From an uncultured Burkholderiales bacterium (GTDB taxonomy: Bacteria > Pseudomonadota > Gammaproteobacteria > Burkholderiales > Burkholderiaceae): a stretch of DNA of 64,000 nt. The notes beneath the pieces were generated by a model. It searched no databases. It saw only the letters and a list, made by a program, of their open reading frames with translations, and was not told where the DNA came from. Both the position numbers and the translations under genes were made by a program. The stretch lies in NCBI GenBank assembly GCA_946480465.1, contig CAMLJY010000007.1:1-64000 (forward strand), written 5' to 3'. Positions 52,411-61,431 of the stretch are shown in pieces. Every line of letters begins with the position of its first letter. Within the stretch, counting starts at the first letter, position 1.

Positions 52411-53469
52411 ATGGCAACGACCATTCGAGGCCCGGCTATTTTCCTGGCCCAATTCACGGGCGATGCGCCGCCCTTCAACAGCTGGCCCGCCATCACGGCC
52501 TGGGCCGCGTCGCTGGGCTACGAAGGCGTGCAGCTGCCCACGAATGACGCGCGGCTGTTCGACCTGGCCCGGGCCGCTGAAAGCAAGACCTATTGCGACG
52601 AGATCGCCGGCATGGCGCGCGAGAACGGCGTGGCCATCACCGAGCTGTCCACGCACCTGCAGGGCCAGCTGGTCGCGGTGCATCCGGCCTATGACGAGGC
52701 CTTCGACGCCTTCGCGCCGGCGGCACTGCGTGGCAAGCCGGCCGATCGCCAGCGCTGGGCTGTCCAGCAATTGCTGCTCGCGGCCAAGGCGTCGAAGAAC
52801 CTGGGCCTGCGGGCCAGCATCAGCTTCAGCGGCGCGCTGGCATGGCCTTTCCTGTACCCCTGGCCGCAGCGGCCGGCGGGCCTGGTGGAGACGGCCTTCG
52901 ACGAACTGGCCCGGCGCTGGAAGCCCATCCTCGATGCGTATGACGAAGCCGGCTGCGACCTGGCCTTCGAGCTGCACCCCGGCGAGGACCTGTTCGACGG
53001 CGCCACTTTCGAGATGCTGCTGGAACGCGTGCATCGCCACCCACGCCTGGCCATTGCCTACGACCCCTCGCATTTCGTGCTGCAGCAGCTCGACTACCTG
53101 GCCTTCATCGACCTCTATCACGAGCGCATCAAGGTCATGCACGTGAAGGACGCCGAATTCCGCCCCGATGGCCGCCAGGGCGTCTATTCGGGCTACCAGC
53201 CGTGGCTGCAGCGGGCGGGGCGCTTCCGCTCGCTGGGTGACGGCCAGGTCGACTTCCGGGCCATCTTCTCGAAGATGGCGCAGCACGACTTTCCCGGCTG
53301 GGCCGTGCTGGAGTGGGAGTGCTGCCTGAAGCACCCGGAGCAGGGCGCCGCGGAAGGCGCGCCCTTCATCCGCGAGCACATCATCCGCGCGACCGACAAG
53401 GCCTTTGACGACTTCGCCGGCGGCGCGTCCGACCCGGCGCACGTTCGCGGCCTGCTGGGGATCGGCTGA
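52411..53469 (+). CDS. Sugar phosphate isomerase/epimerase family protein (TIM barrel)
   Basis: The 352-residue protein has the AP-endonuclease-2/xylose-isomerase-like fold with metal ligands in CDLAFELHPGEDLFDG (Glu, His), AYDPSHFVLQQLD (Asp, His), IKVMHVKDAEF (His, Asp) and WAVLEWECCLK (Glu). IolE/IolH-like members of this length isomerise or epimerise keto-sugars. It overlaps the next oxidoreductase by one base and lies behind operator 2. Confidence 0.88.
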   Translation: MATTIRGPAIFLAQFTGDAPPFNSWPAITAWAASLGYEGVQLPTNDARLFDLARAAESKTYCDEIAGMARENGVAITELSTHLQGQLVAVHPAYDEAFDAFAPAALRGKPADRQRWAVQQLLLAAKASKNLGLRASISFSGALAWPFLYPWPQRPAGLVETAFDELARRWKPILDAYDEAGCDLAFELHPGEDLFDGATFEMLLERVHRHPRLAIAYDPSHFVLQQLDYLAFIDLYHERIKVMHVKDAEFRPDGRQGVYSGYQPWLQRAGRFRSLGDGQVDFRAIFSKMAQHDFPGWAVLEWECCLKHPEQGAAEGAPFIREHIIRATDKAFDDFAGGASDPAHVRGLLGIG

Positions 53470-54632
53470 TGGCGCGCACGTCCGCTCCCCCCGAGCCGGT
53501 GCGCCTGGGCATGGTCGGCGGCGGCGAGGGTGCCTTCATCGGTGCCGTGCACCGCTGGGCCGCGCAGCTGGACCGGCGCTACCTGCTGCTGGCCGGCGCG
53601 CTGTCGTCGACGCCGGCCAAGGCGCAGCGATCCGCCCGCGCGCTGGGCCTGGCGCCCGAGCGCAGCTACGACGACTACGAAGCGATGGCGGCCGCCGAGG
53701 CCGCGCGTGCCGACGGCATCGAGGCCGTGGCCATCGTCACGCCCAATCACCTGCACGCGCCGGTGGCGGCGGCCTTCATCGCGCGCGGCATCCACGTCAT
53801 CTGCGACAAGCCACTGACCGCCGCGCTGCCGGATGCGCGGCGCCTGGCGGCGCAGGCCAGGCGGCGCGGCGTGGTCTTCGCCGTCACGCACAACTACAGC
53901 GCCTATCCCATGGTGCGCCAGGCGCGGCAGATGCTGCGCGACGGCGCGCTGGGCCAGCTGCGCGTGGTGCAGGTGGAGTACCCGCAGGACTGGCTGGCCG
54001 AGCCCATCGAGCGCAGCGGCCAGAAGCAGGCGGCCTGGCGCACCGACCCATTGCAAAGCGGCGGCGGCGCCATTGGCGACATCGGCTCGCATGCGTGGCA
54101 GCTGGCCGACTTCATCGTCGGCGAGCCGGTGGCCGAGTTGTCGGCGCAGTTGAACAGCTTCGTCGATGGCCGCAGCGTCGACGACGACGTGCAGGTGATG
54201 CTGCGCTGGGCCGGCGGCGCGCGCGGCATGCTGTGGGCCAGCCAGGTCGCGCCGGGTCATTTGAATGACCTGCGCATCCGCGTGTACGGGTCGCGGGGTG
54301 GGCTGGAATGGTGCCAGGTGCATCCCGACCAGCTGCGCCACACCCCGCTGGGCGAGCCCACGCGCATCCTGCAGCGCGGCACCGCGGCCATGCGGCCGGA
54401 CGCCGCGCGCCTATCACGCATTCCGGGCGGCCATCCAGAGGGCTACCTGGAAGCCTTTGCCAATCTCTACGGCGAGATCGCCGAGGCCCTGGTGGCCGCG
54501 CGCGGCGGCAAGGCGCCGCCGAAGGGCGTGCAGTTTCCCACCGTCGACGACGGCGTGCGTGGCGTGCGCTTCATCGACGCGGTGCAGCGCTCGGCCCGCT
54601 CTGGTGGACGCTGGATCCGGCTTCCGCCCTGA
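53469..54632 (+). CDS. Gfo/Idh/MocA family oxidoreductase
   Basis: The 387-residue protein has a Rossmann start LGMVGGGEGAFIGAVHRWAA, VAIVTPNHLHAPVAAAFIAR, the EKP-equivalent CDKPLTAALPDARRL and a second domain with GGGAIGDIGSHAWQLADFIV containing the conserved His. Members oxidise sugar hydroxyls, often making or using 3-keto sugars. Partner of the isomerase upstream. Confidence 0.9.
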   Translation: MARTSAPPEPVRLGMVGGGEGAFIGAVHRWAAQLDRRYLLLAGALSSTPAKAQRSARALGLAPERSYDDYEAMAAAEAARADGIEAVAIVTPNHLHAPVAAAFIARGIHVICDKPLTAALPDARRLAAQARRRGVVFAVTHNYSAYPMVRQARQMLRDGALGQLRVVQVEYPQDWLAEPIERSGQKQAAWRTDPLQSGGGAIGDIGSHAWQLADFIVGEPVAELSAQLNSFVDGRSVDDDVQVMLRWAGGARGMLWASQVAPGHLNDLRIRVYGSRGGLEWCQVHPDQLRHTPLGEPTRILQRGTAAMRPDAARLSRIPGGHPEGYLEAFANLYGEIAEALVAARGGKAPPKGVQFPTVDDGVRGVRFIDAVQRSARSGGRWIRLPP

Positions 54633-54678
54633 AATGGAATGCATGGCCGAGCAGGTGAAACGATAGGTCGACCATTGC

Positions 54679-54694
54679 GGGAAAGCGCTTACAG
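54679..54694. promoter_or_regulatory. LacI-family operator 3
   Basis: GGGAAAGCGCTTACAG lies 63 bp before the TonB receptor start and shares GGGAAAGC-N-CTT with operator 1. It would control the receptor-deglycosidase-transporter block. Confidence 0.7.
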
Positions 54695-54756
54695 TGAATT
54701 CAATCAATTCTCGATGGCTTCCCACGAATGGGAATGAGATTCCAAGGAGACAGGAG

Positions 54757-57210
54757 ATGAAATTGCGTAGTCGAATGGTGTCGCCGCGCAGGTCGCGCGA
54801 CTTTGGCGCCGGACTGCTGGTGTCGGCCACCGTGCTGGCCGTCCCCCACTTGGCACAGGCGCAGGACGCCAATGCCGGTGCGGCGCCGCAGCCCGTGCCG
54901 CCCGCCCAGAGTGCCCAGCCCGCACCGCCCGCACCACCAGCACAGCCCTCGCAGCCCTCACAGCCGGCGGTGGGTGAAGTCATCGTCACCGCGAACCGCA
55001 TCGAATCGGTTGCGTCCAAGACGCCGATCGCGCTGTCGGTGGTCGGCAAGTCGGACCTGCGCGACCAGGGCATCACCGATGCCACGCGCCTGGTCGATGC
55101 GGTGCCCAATCTGTCGATCGACCGCGTCAGCGGCGGCGGCGTGCAGATCGCCATTCGCGGCATCTCCAGCACCGACAACAGCGAGAAGGGCGATCCTTCG
55201 GCTTCCTTCCTGTCGGACGGCATCTACATCGCCCGGCCGCAGGCGCAGGAGGTGAGCCTGTTCGACTTGGAACGGGTGGAGATCCTGCGCGGACCGCAAG
55301 GCACGCTGTACGGCCGCAACACCACGGCCGGCCTGATCAATGCGATCTCGGCGCGGCCGAAGAAGGTGTTCGAGGCCTCGGGCGACTTCGTCTACGGCAA
55401 TTACGACACGCTGCAGGCCACCGCCATGGTCAACGTGCCGCTGGGCGACAACGCGGCCATCCGTGCCGCGCTGAACTACAGCAGCCGCGACAACTACGTG
55501 CGCGAAGGCGCCTCGCTGCCCTCGCTCGACCCGGCGAAGAAGGACCTGTCCTTCCGGCTCGGCGGCAAGTTCGACCTGGGCGAACGTGTTCACGTGTACC
55601 TCAAGGGCGACTACAGCTCGATGAAGGGCAACCCGCAGACCAGCGTGGCCCTGGGCAACTTCTACCAGATGCCCATCACGGCGCCGGCCCCCGGGCAGCG
55701 CGGCGCCACGCCGGTGTACCGCGCCGGCCAGTCGGCCGACGAGCTGCAGAAGCTGGGCTTCAAGCAGGACAGCGAGGCGACCAGCGACAACAGCACCGGC
55801 GGCCTGATGGCCGAAGTGGGCGTGGACCTGACGGACAACCTCACCGCCACCTACCTGGGGTCGTACCGGGAGTTCACGCGCGACGAGCTGCAGCGCGGCT
55901 ATGTCGGCCTGCTCACCGCCGGGCCCTTCGCCGGCCAGTACCCGCTCAATGCCACCTTCAATGGCAATTACCAGCAGCAATCGCATGAATTGCGGCTGGC
56001 CTACCAGCTGGACTGGCTCACGGCCCAGGCCGGCGTCTATTTCTTCGAGGAAGAGGCTGACGTCGACTTCCTGCTGTTCGGCACGCGCTTCTTCCGGCCC
56101 GGCCAGCGCGGCTACGTGTATGGCTTCCTGGGGCACCCGGCCAAGTCCGAGTCGCTGGGCTTCTTCGGGCAGGCCACCTTCAACGTGGCGCAGGCCTGGC
56201 GCATCACCGCGGGCGTGCGGCAGACCAGCGACGACAAGTCGCGCGTGGGCGCGGTGATCAACCACGTCAACGTCACCGACCCCATCGACTACACGACCGG
56301 CACGCTGCCGGGCACCACCAACCCGGGCAGCCCGGCCACCGGCAACCAGCCCCAGCGCGACTCGCTGAACAACGCCGCGGTCAGCTACAAGAAGACCACC
56401 TGGCGCCTGGGTTTCGACCACGACCTGGGCCCGGCCACGCTGCTGTACGGCACGGCCTCCACCGGCTACAAGGCCGGCGGCTTCAACGACGGCTGCCTGG
56501 CGGGCCAGCCGAACTGCAACGCGCCGGTGCCCGCGTCGGCCCTGTTCTATGCGCCGGAAACGCTCACGTCCTATGAATTGGGCGTCAAGACACGCTTTGC
56601 CGACCGCAAGGGGAGGCTGTCGGCCTCGGTGTTCCATTACGACTACAAGAACCTGCAGCTGAGCCAGATCTCCGCCACCTACTGCGGCGGGCCGTGCCTG
56701 GTCACCAGCAACGCCGGCAAGGCCAAGGTCGACGGCGTGGAAGTGGAAACCGTGCTGCAGCCCAGCGCCAGCCACCGCTTCGACCTGTCGGTGGCCTGGC
56801 TGAATGCCCGCTACACCGACTACCAGGTGGCCCCGGGGGTGAACTTTGCGGGCGAGAAGCTCGACCGATCGCCCGCATGGGTGGCCAGCCTGGGCTACCA
56901 GTATGCGATGCCGCTGGGCGAAGGCAATGTGGTGCTGGGCGTGCGCAGCAAGTACAGCGACAGCTACCACATCGTCGCCACCGGCCTGCGCAGCTTCTTC
57001 CGCCAGCCCTCGTTCACGAAGACCGACCTGACGGCGACCTACAACGGCGCGAAGAACCGTTTCTACATCCAGGGCTACGTCAAGAACGTGGAGAACAAGA
57101 TCACGCTCAGCAGCGCGTCCCTGTCCGCCAACTTCCCTGCCTTCACCGACGGCAATGCCCAGTTCGGCGATCCCCGGACCTATGGCGTGCGCATGGGCTT
57201 CAAGTTCTAG
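54757..57210 (+). CDS. TonB-dependent receptor (glycoside uptake candidate)
   Basis: The start at 54757 follows AAGGAG. The 817-residue protein has a signal peptide (SRDFGAGLLVSATVLAVPHL, cut at AQA), a Pro/Gln/Ala-rich linker, a TonB-box-like VGEVIVTANR, the plug (DLERVEILRGPQGTLYGRNT, AGLINAISARPKK) and a barrel ending in RMGFKF. This subgroup with PQGTLYGRNTTAG serves large or plant-derived ligands. As first gene of the block behind operator 3 it probably imports the glycoside into the periplasm. Confidence 0.88.
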   Translation: MKLRSRMVSPRRSRDFGAGLLVSATVLAVPHLAQAQDANAGAAPQPVPPAQSAQPAPPAPPAQPSQPSQPAVGEVIVTANRIESVASKTPIALSVVGKSDLRDQGITDATRLVDAVPNLSIDRVSGGGVQIAIRGISSTDNSEKGDPSASFLSDGIYIARPQAQEVSLFDLERVEILRGPQGTLYGRNTTAGLINAISARPKKVFEASGDFVYGNYDTLQATAMVNVPLGDNAAIRAALNYSSRDNYVREGASLPSLDPAKKDLSFRLGGKFDLGERVHVYLKGDYSSMKGNPQTSVALGNFYQMPITAPAPGQRGATPVYRAGQSADELQKLGFKQDSEATSDNSTGGLMAEVGVDLTDNLTATYLGSYREFTRDELQRGYVGLLTAGPFAGQYPLNATFNGNYQQQSHELRLAYQLDWLTAQAGVYFFEEEADVDFLLFGTRFFRPGQRGYVYGFLGHPAKSESLGFFGQATFNVAQAWRITAGVRQTSDDKSRVGAVINHVNVTDPIDYTTGTLPGTTNPGSPATGNQPQRDSLNNAAVSYKKTTWRLGFDHDLGPATLLYGTASTGYKAGGFNDGCLAGQPNCNAPVPASALFYAPETLTSYELGVKTRFADRKGRLSASVFHYDYKNLQLSQISATYCGGPCLVTSNAGKAKVDGVEVETVLQPSASHRFDLSVAWLNARYTDYQVAPGVNFAGEKLDRSPAWVASLGYQYAMPLGEGNVVLGVRSKYSDSYHIVATGLRSFFRQPSFTKTDLTATYNGAKNRFYIQGYVKNVENKITLSSASLSANFPAFTDGNAQFGDPRTYGVRMGFKF

Positions 57211-57227
57211 CCGAGGAGACACGTTCC

Positions 57228-57698
57228 ATGAACAACGAGCTGCCACGCACCAACAGGAACCAGGCCGACCGGGCGAAGCAGGGGGTCGTCGTCTTCTCCC
57301 GCATCGCCCAGCGCGACCTCTTTGCGTCGAAGCGGATCGAGGCTGTGGAGGGCGGCTGGCGCATGCTGGTCCGCAATCCGTTCTACACCGGCACGTACCT
57401 GTCCACGGTGTCCTTCCTGCGCATCACCGTGAACGGCCACCTGGTGCCGGACGCCCACACCTTCATCGCGCTGCGCGGGCAACTCATTCCCGCGGCCTGT
57501 GCCAAGAACTTGCACGAGGTCTGGTGGGGCATGGGCGAAGTGGCGGAGGTCCGCATCACCGACCCGGCATTGGCCGCGCTGCTGGGACCGAAGAACCAGG
57601 TCGGCGTCGACATCGACATGCGCACCACCTTCAGCTACGGCTTTCCGAACGACACGCTTCCCTATCGGCTGAGCGGCGAATTGGAGCTTCTGCAATGA
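57228..57698 (+). CDS. C-glycoside deglycosidase beta subunit (DUF6379)
   Basis: The 156-residue beta-rich protein contains the family pattern GWRMLVRNPFYTGTYLSTVS, then LRITVNGHLVP, FIALRGQLIPAA, HEVWWGMGEVAEVRI and a C-terminal strand block. DfgB/CarB proteins have this size and pattern. They form a complex with an isomerase-like alpha subunit, and the pair breaks the C-C bond of 3-keto C-glycosides. Its stop overlaps the start of the alpha-like gene by 4 bp, as in known pairs. Confidence 0.75.
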   Translation: MNNELPRTNRNQADRAKQGVVVFSRIAQRDLFASKRIEAVEGGWRMLVRNPFYTGTYLSTVSFLRITVNGHLVPDAHTFIALRGQLIPAACAKNLHEVWWGMGEVAEVRITDPALAALLGPKNQVGVDIDMRTTFSYGFPNDTLPYRLSGELELLQ

Positions 57699-58492
57699 AA
57701 CTGGGACTCAGCCTCTACACCTTCGGCGCGGATTTCCACGCCGGGCGGACCACCGTCCACGACGCCATCCGCCAGGCGGCCGAGATCGGCTGCGACGGCG
57801 TCGAGATCATCGCCGAGCAGCACATTCCGGGCTGGCCCAATCCGAGCCTGGACGACCTGGCGGACATCCGCGAGCTGGTGGCTTCGCTGGGCATGGAGAT
57901 CTTCTGCTTCAGCTGCTATTTCGGAAAGAACATCCGCAGCGACCGGCCGCAGACCTTCGACGAGCTGGTGCAGCACGCCAAGCGCATGATCGCGCTGACC
58001 GCATACCTTGGCGCGCCGATCATGCGCCCGGCATTCAATGCCGAACCGGTCAGCCAATTGATCGATTTCGTGAAGGCCGTGCTGCCCGACCTTGAGAAGC
58101 ACGGCGTGATCTGGGGCGTGGAACTGCATGCGCCGCACCCGCCTTCGTACTACCAGGAGGCGCTGGAAGCCGTGGAATCGCCGTGGTTCCGCCTGGTGCC
58201 GGACTTCTCCTGCTGGCAGGGGCCGAATGCGCCGGGGCAGATCCAGACCAACGAGCTGTCCACCTTCCTGCCGCTGCTGAAATACACCGTGCATTGCCAC
58301 GGCAAGGCGCACATGTTCGACGCGAACGGCGAGGAACCCAACACGCCCTACAAGGAACTGCTGGGCATGTTGGCCGCGCATGGTTTCAAGGGCTCCATTG
58401 CCGGCGAATACGAAGGCTGGATCATCCACGACGAGCCCTCCGAGCGGCCGGCGCGCACCCTGTTCAAGCTGCTCGAGAAGTACGGCCGCTGA
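57695..58492 (+). CDS. C-glycoside deglycosidase alpha subunit-like TIM barrel
   Basis: The 265-residue TIM-barrel protein resembles DfgA/CarC. Metal ligands expected for this fold are visible: Glu143 and His145 (GVELHAPH), Asp170 (LVPDFSCW), His200/His202 (VHCHGKAH) and a C-terminal Glu at 238-240 (AGEYEGW). With the beta subunit it would cleave the bond between the anomeric carbon of the keto-sugar and the aromatic carbon. It might instead be an ordinary sugar isomerase, but the coupled beta gene argues against that. Confidence 0.78.
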   Translation: MKLGLSLYTFGADFHAGRTTVHDAIRQAAEIGCDGVEIIAEQHIPGWPNPSLDDLADIRELVASLGMEIFCFSCYFGKNIRSDRPQTFDELVQHAKRMIALTAYLGAPIMRPAFNAEPVSQLIDFVKAVLPDLEKHGVIWGVELHAPHPPSYYQEALEAVESPWFRLVPDFSCWQGPNAPGQIQTNELSTFLPLLKYTVHCHGKAHMFDANGEEPNTPYKELLGMLAAHGFKGSIAGEYEGWIIHDEPSERPARTLFKLLEKYGR

Positions 58493-59763
58493 TGAACACG
58501 ACCGCAGCCACCCGATCGGCATTGCCCCGGCCCGAAGCCGCCGCCCCCGGCCTCCGCGAATCGGGGCTGGTCCCCTTGCTGTGCACGCTGGTCTTCGCCG
58601 CGGCCGTCCTGTTCCTGTTCTGGACCGCGCTGCAAGGGGTGTTCCTGGCCCTGCAGGTGAAGAAGATCGATCCGGCCGGGGCGGCGGGTGGGCTGGCCTT
58701 CGTCGTGGCCATCGGCGCCATCGGCGCGCTGATCGCGGCACCCGTCGCGGGGGCGCTGAGCGACCGCACGCGCACCCGCATCGGCGGCCGCGCGCCCTGG
58801 ATGCTGGTGGGTGCCGGGGCCACGCTGGTGCTGGCGGTGTTGCTGGCCCATTCGACCAGCCTGGCCGAGCTGGCGGTGTGGTGGCTGCTGATCCAGGTCA
58901 GCAGCAACCTGATCTTCACGCCCATCATGGTGCACATCCCTGAACGCGTGCCGGTGGCGCGGCGCGGCGTGTTCTCGGCCGCGGTGGGGGTGTCGCACCT
59001 CTGCGGCGTGTTCCTCGGGCAGGCGGCCGGCTCGGCCTTTGCGCAAAGGCTGGTGCTGGGCTACGTCGTCGTCTCGGTGCTGCTGGTGATCGCCGTCATC
59101 GCCTTCGTGCTGGCGAACCGGCGCTCCAACCTCGGCGTACCCCGGCCGCCCTTCAACCTGGTCACGCTGCTCAAGACCTTCTGGGTCAATCCGGTGAAGC
59201 ATCCGGCCTTCGGCTGGACCTTCCTGGGCCGCTTCCTCGTGCTGACCGGTTTCTTCCCGCTGAAGGTCTACCTGCTCTACATCCTGCAGGACTACGTGGG
59301 CCTGGGCGCGGCGGCCGTGGGCAGCGTGCCGATGATGGGCCTGGCCGGCATGGCAGGCGCCGCCGTGGGCACGCCGCTGGTGGGCTGGTTGAGCGACCGG
59401 CTCGGCGTGACCCGGCCGCTGATCTACGCCTGCTCGGTGGTCATGGTCGCTGGCATCCTGGTGCCGCTGCTCGTGCCGACCTTCACCGGCATGCTCGTCT
59501 ACTGCTTCCTCGCGGGCGCCGGCTTCGGCGGCTTCGGGTCGGTCGACTACGTGCTGATCACCAAGGTGCTGCCCTCGCAGGAAGACGCCGGCAAGGACCT
59601 CGGCATCATCAACATGACCACCACGCTGACGCAGACGCTGGGCGTGGGCCTGGCCGGCGCCATGGTCAGCGCGACCGGCGGCTACACGGTGCTGTTCCCG
59701 ATGGGCGTCGCCTTCATCGTGCTCGGCACGGTCTGCATCGCCTTCATCCGCGGCGTGCGCTAA
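58492..59763 (+). CDS. MFS transporter
   Basis: The 423-residue protein has 12 predicted membrane segments and MFS motifs GALSDRTRTRIGGRAPWM in loop 2-3 and GWLSDRLGVTRPL in loop 8-9. The GRRxPWM-like form resembles GPH/sugar-type transporters. It overlaps the previous stop (TGATG). It likely moves the glycoside or a released sugar across the inner membrane. Confidence 0.9.
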   Translation: MNTTAATRSALPRPEAAAPGLRESGLVPLLCTLVFAAAVLFLFWTALQGVFLALQVKKIDPAGAAGGLAFVVAIGAIGALIAAPVAGALSDRTRTRIGGRAPWMLVGAGATLVLAVLLAHSTSLAELAVWWLLIQVSSNLIFTPIMVHIPERVPVARRGVFSAAVGVSHLCGVFLGQAAGSAFAQRLVLGYVVVSVLLVIAVIAFVLANRRSNLGVPRPPFNLVTLLKTFWVNPVKHPAFGWTFLGRFLVLTGFFPLKVYLLYILQDYVGLGAAAVGSVPMMGLAGMAGAAVGTPLVGWLSDRLGVTRPLIYACSVVMVAGILVPLLVPTFTGMLVYCFLAGAGFGGFGSVDYVLITKVLPSQEDAGKDLGIINMTTTLTQTLGVGLAGAMVSATGGYTVLFPMGVAFIVLGTVCIAFIRGVR

Positions 59764-59786
59764 TTCTCAAAAGACACGTGTACACC

Positions 59787-61403
59787 ATGGGGGACTTCGA
59801 CTACATCGTGGTCGGCGCCGGCTCGGCCGGCTGCGTTCTGGCGCGCCGGCTCAGCGACGACCCGTCGAACCGCGTGCTGCTGGTGGAGGCCGGCGGCACC
59901 AACCAGAGCATGCTGGTCAAGATGCCGGCGGGCTTCGCGCGGATCATGGGCCGGCCCGACCACTACTGGTCCTTCCCGGTCACGCCGCAGCCCGGTCGCC
60001 GCGGCGAGCGGATCAGCTACGGCCGCGGGCTCGGCGGGTCGTCGGCCGCCAACGGCATGTGGTACCTGCGCGGCCACCCGCGCGATTTCGACGGCTGGCG
60101 CGCGATGGGCCTGCCGTCCTGGGGCTGGGACGCGATCGCGAAGGCGTACCGGCAGATCGAGGACTACCGCGAGCCGCGCGCGGACGCGTCGCGCGGGCAG
60201 GGCGGTCCCTTGCAGGTCACCGGCTCGACCTACCGGTCCGAGGTGTCCGATGCCATCGTCGCCGCGTGCCAGGAGGTCGGCCTGCCGTGGACGGACGACA
60301 TCAACGCGCCGGGTGCGGAGGGGGTCGGCCGCACGCAGTACACGGTGGACCGCAGCGGCCAGCGCGCGTCCGCCTACGAGGCCTTCCTCGCGCCGGTGCG
60401 GAACCGGCCCAACCTGGCCATCGTCACCGATTGCCAGGTCCGGCGCATCGTCATCGACGGCGGCCGGGCGGTCGCCGTTGAATGCGAACGCGGCGGCGCG
60501 GCGGTCCGTTACGGCGCGCGCCGCGAGGTGGTCGTGTCCGCCGGCGTCTGCAAATCGCCGCAATTGCTGATGCTCTCGGGCATCGGGCCGGGTGCGCACC
60601 TGTCGCAGCATGGCATTCCGGTGCTGCGCGACCTGCCCGCGGTCGGCGAGAACTGGTGCGACCACCAGAAGCTGGGCATCTCGTACGACCTGCACAACCA
60701 CCCCGGCATCAACCGCGAATTCATCGGCTGGCGGCTGTACCGCAATGCGCTGCGCTACTTCCTCACCGGCACCGGCCCGATGACGCGCGTGGGCATGCCG
60801 GTCACGATGATGGTCGCGGGCGAGGGCGAAGCCGGTTGGCCCGACATGCAGCTCGGCGCCTCGCCCTTTGCCATGCGCACCGTCAAGGAGATGGCCGCGA
60901 ATCCCGGCAGCCCGATTTCCGACAGGCCGGGCATCACCTTCGCGGGCTTTCACCTGCGGCCCAAGGGGCGCGGCACCGTGCGGCTGGCCAGTGCCGATTT
61001 CAGGGAGCCCCCGCGTGTCGATCCGCGCTTCTGGAGCCACGAGGCGGACCAGCGCAAGGCACTGGAAATGTTCCACATGCTGCGCAAGATCGCCGGTGCC
61101 GGCGCGCTGTCGCGCTACGTCGGCGCGGAACGCCAGCCCAGCGCCGGCCTGCAGGCCGACCGCGACATCATCGACGCGCTGCGCCACCTCACCGACCCGG
61201 GCCTGCACGGCACCGGCACGTGTTCGATGGGCACCGACCCGGCCCGCTCCGTCGTCGACGATGCCTGCCGCGTGCATGGCGTGGGCGGCCTGCGCGTGGT
61301 CGATTGCTCGATCATGCCGACCCCGGTGTCCAGCGGCACCAACGGCCCGGCCATGGCCATCGGGCAGCGTGCCTCGGATCTGATTCTTTCGACGAGGCAA
61401 TAG
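59787..61403 (+). CDS. GMC family FAD-dependent oxidoreductase
   Basis: Starting at MGDFDYIVVGAGSAGCVLAR (an alternative GTG lies at 59778), this 538-residue enzyme has the dinucleotide fold, RGLGGSSAANGMWYLRGHP, a mid signature AGVCKSPQLLMLSGIGP, and the His/Asn active pair in HGTGTCSMG and SGTNGPAMAIGQRASD. GMC enzymes oxidise alcohols and sugar hydroxyls. In C-glycoside routes the first step is oxidation of the sugar at C3, so this is a candidate for that step. Confidence 0.9.
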   Translation: MGDFDYIVVGAGSAGCVLARRLSDDPSNRVLLVEAGGTNQSMLVKMPAGFARIMGRPDHYWSFPVTPQPGRRGERISYGRGLGGSSAANGMWYLRGHPRDFDGWRAMGLPSWGWDAIAKAYRQIEDYREPRADASRGQGGPLQVTGSTYRSEVSDAIVAACQEVGLPWTDDINAPGAEGVGRTQYTVDRSGQRASAYEAFLAPVRNRPNLAIVTDCQVRRIVIDGGRAVAVECERGGAAVRYGARREVVVSAGVCKSPQLLMLSGIGPGAHLSQHGIPVLRDLPAVGENWCDHQKLGISYDLHNHPGINREFIGWRLYRNALRYFLTGTGPMTRVGMPVTMMVAGEGEAGWPDMQLGASPFAMRTVKEMAANPGSPISDRPGITFAGFHLRPKGRGTVRLASADFREPPRVDPRFWSHEADQRKALEMFHMLRKIAGAGALSRYVGAERQPSAGLQADRDIIDALRHLTDPGLHGTGTCSMGTDPARSVVDDACRVHGVGGLRVVDCSIMPTPVSSGTNGPAMAIGQRASDLILSTRQ

Positions 61404-61431
61404 GAAGGAAACCATGAACAGGAGGGAGACC

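Noticed and set aside
54958..57246. 762-codon open frame antisense to the TonB receptor
   Set aside because: Shadow frame: no domain is recognisable and the plus strand encodes a complete TonB-dependent receptor.
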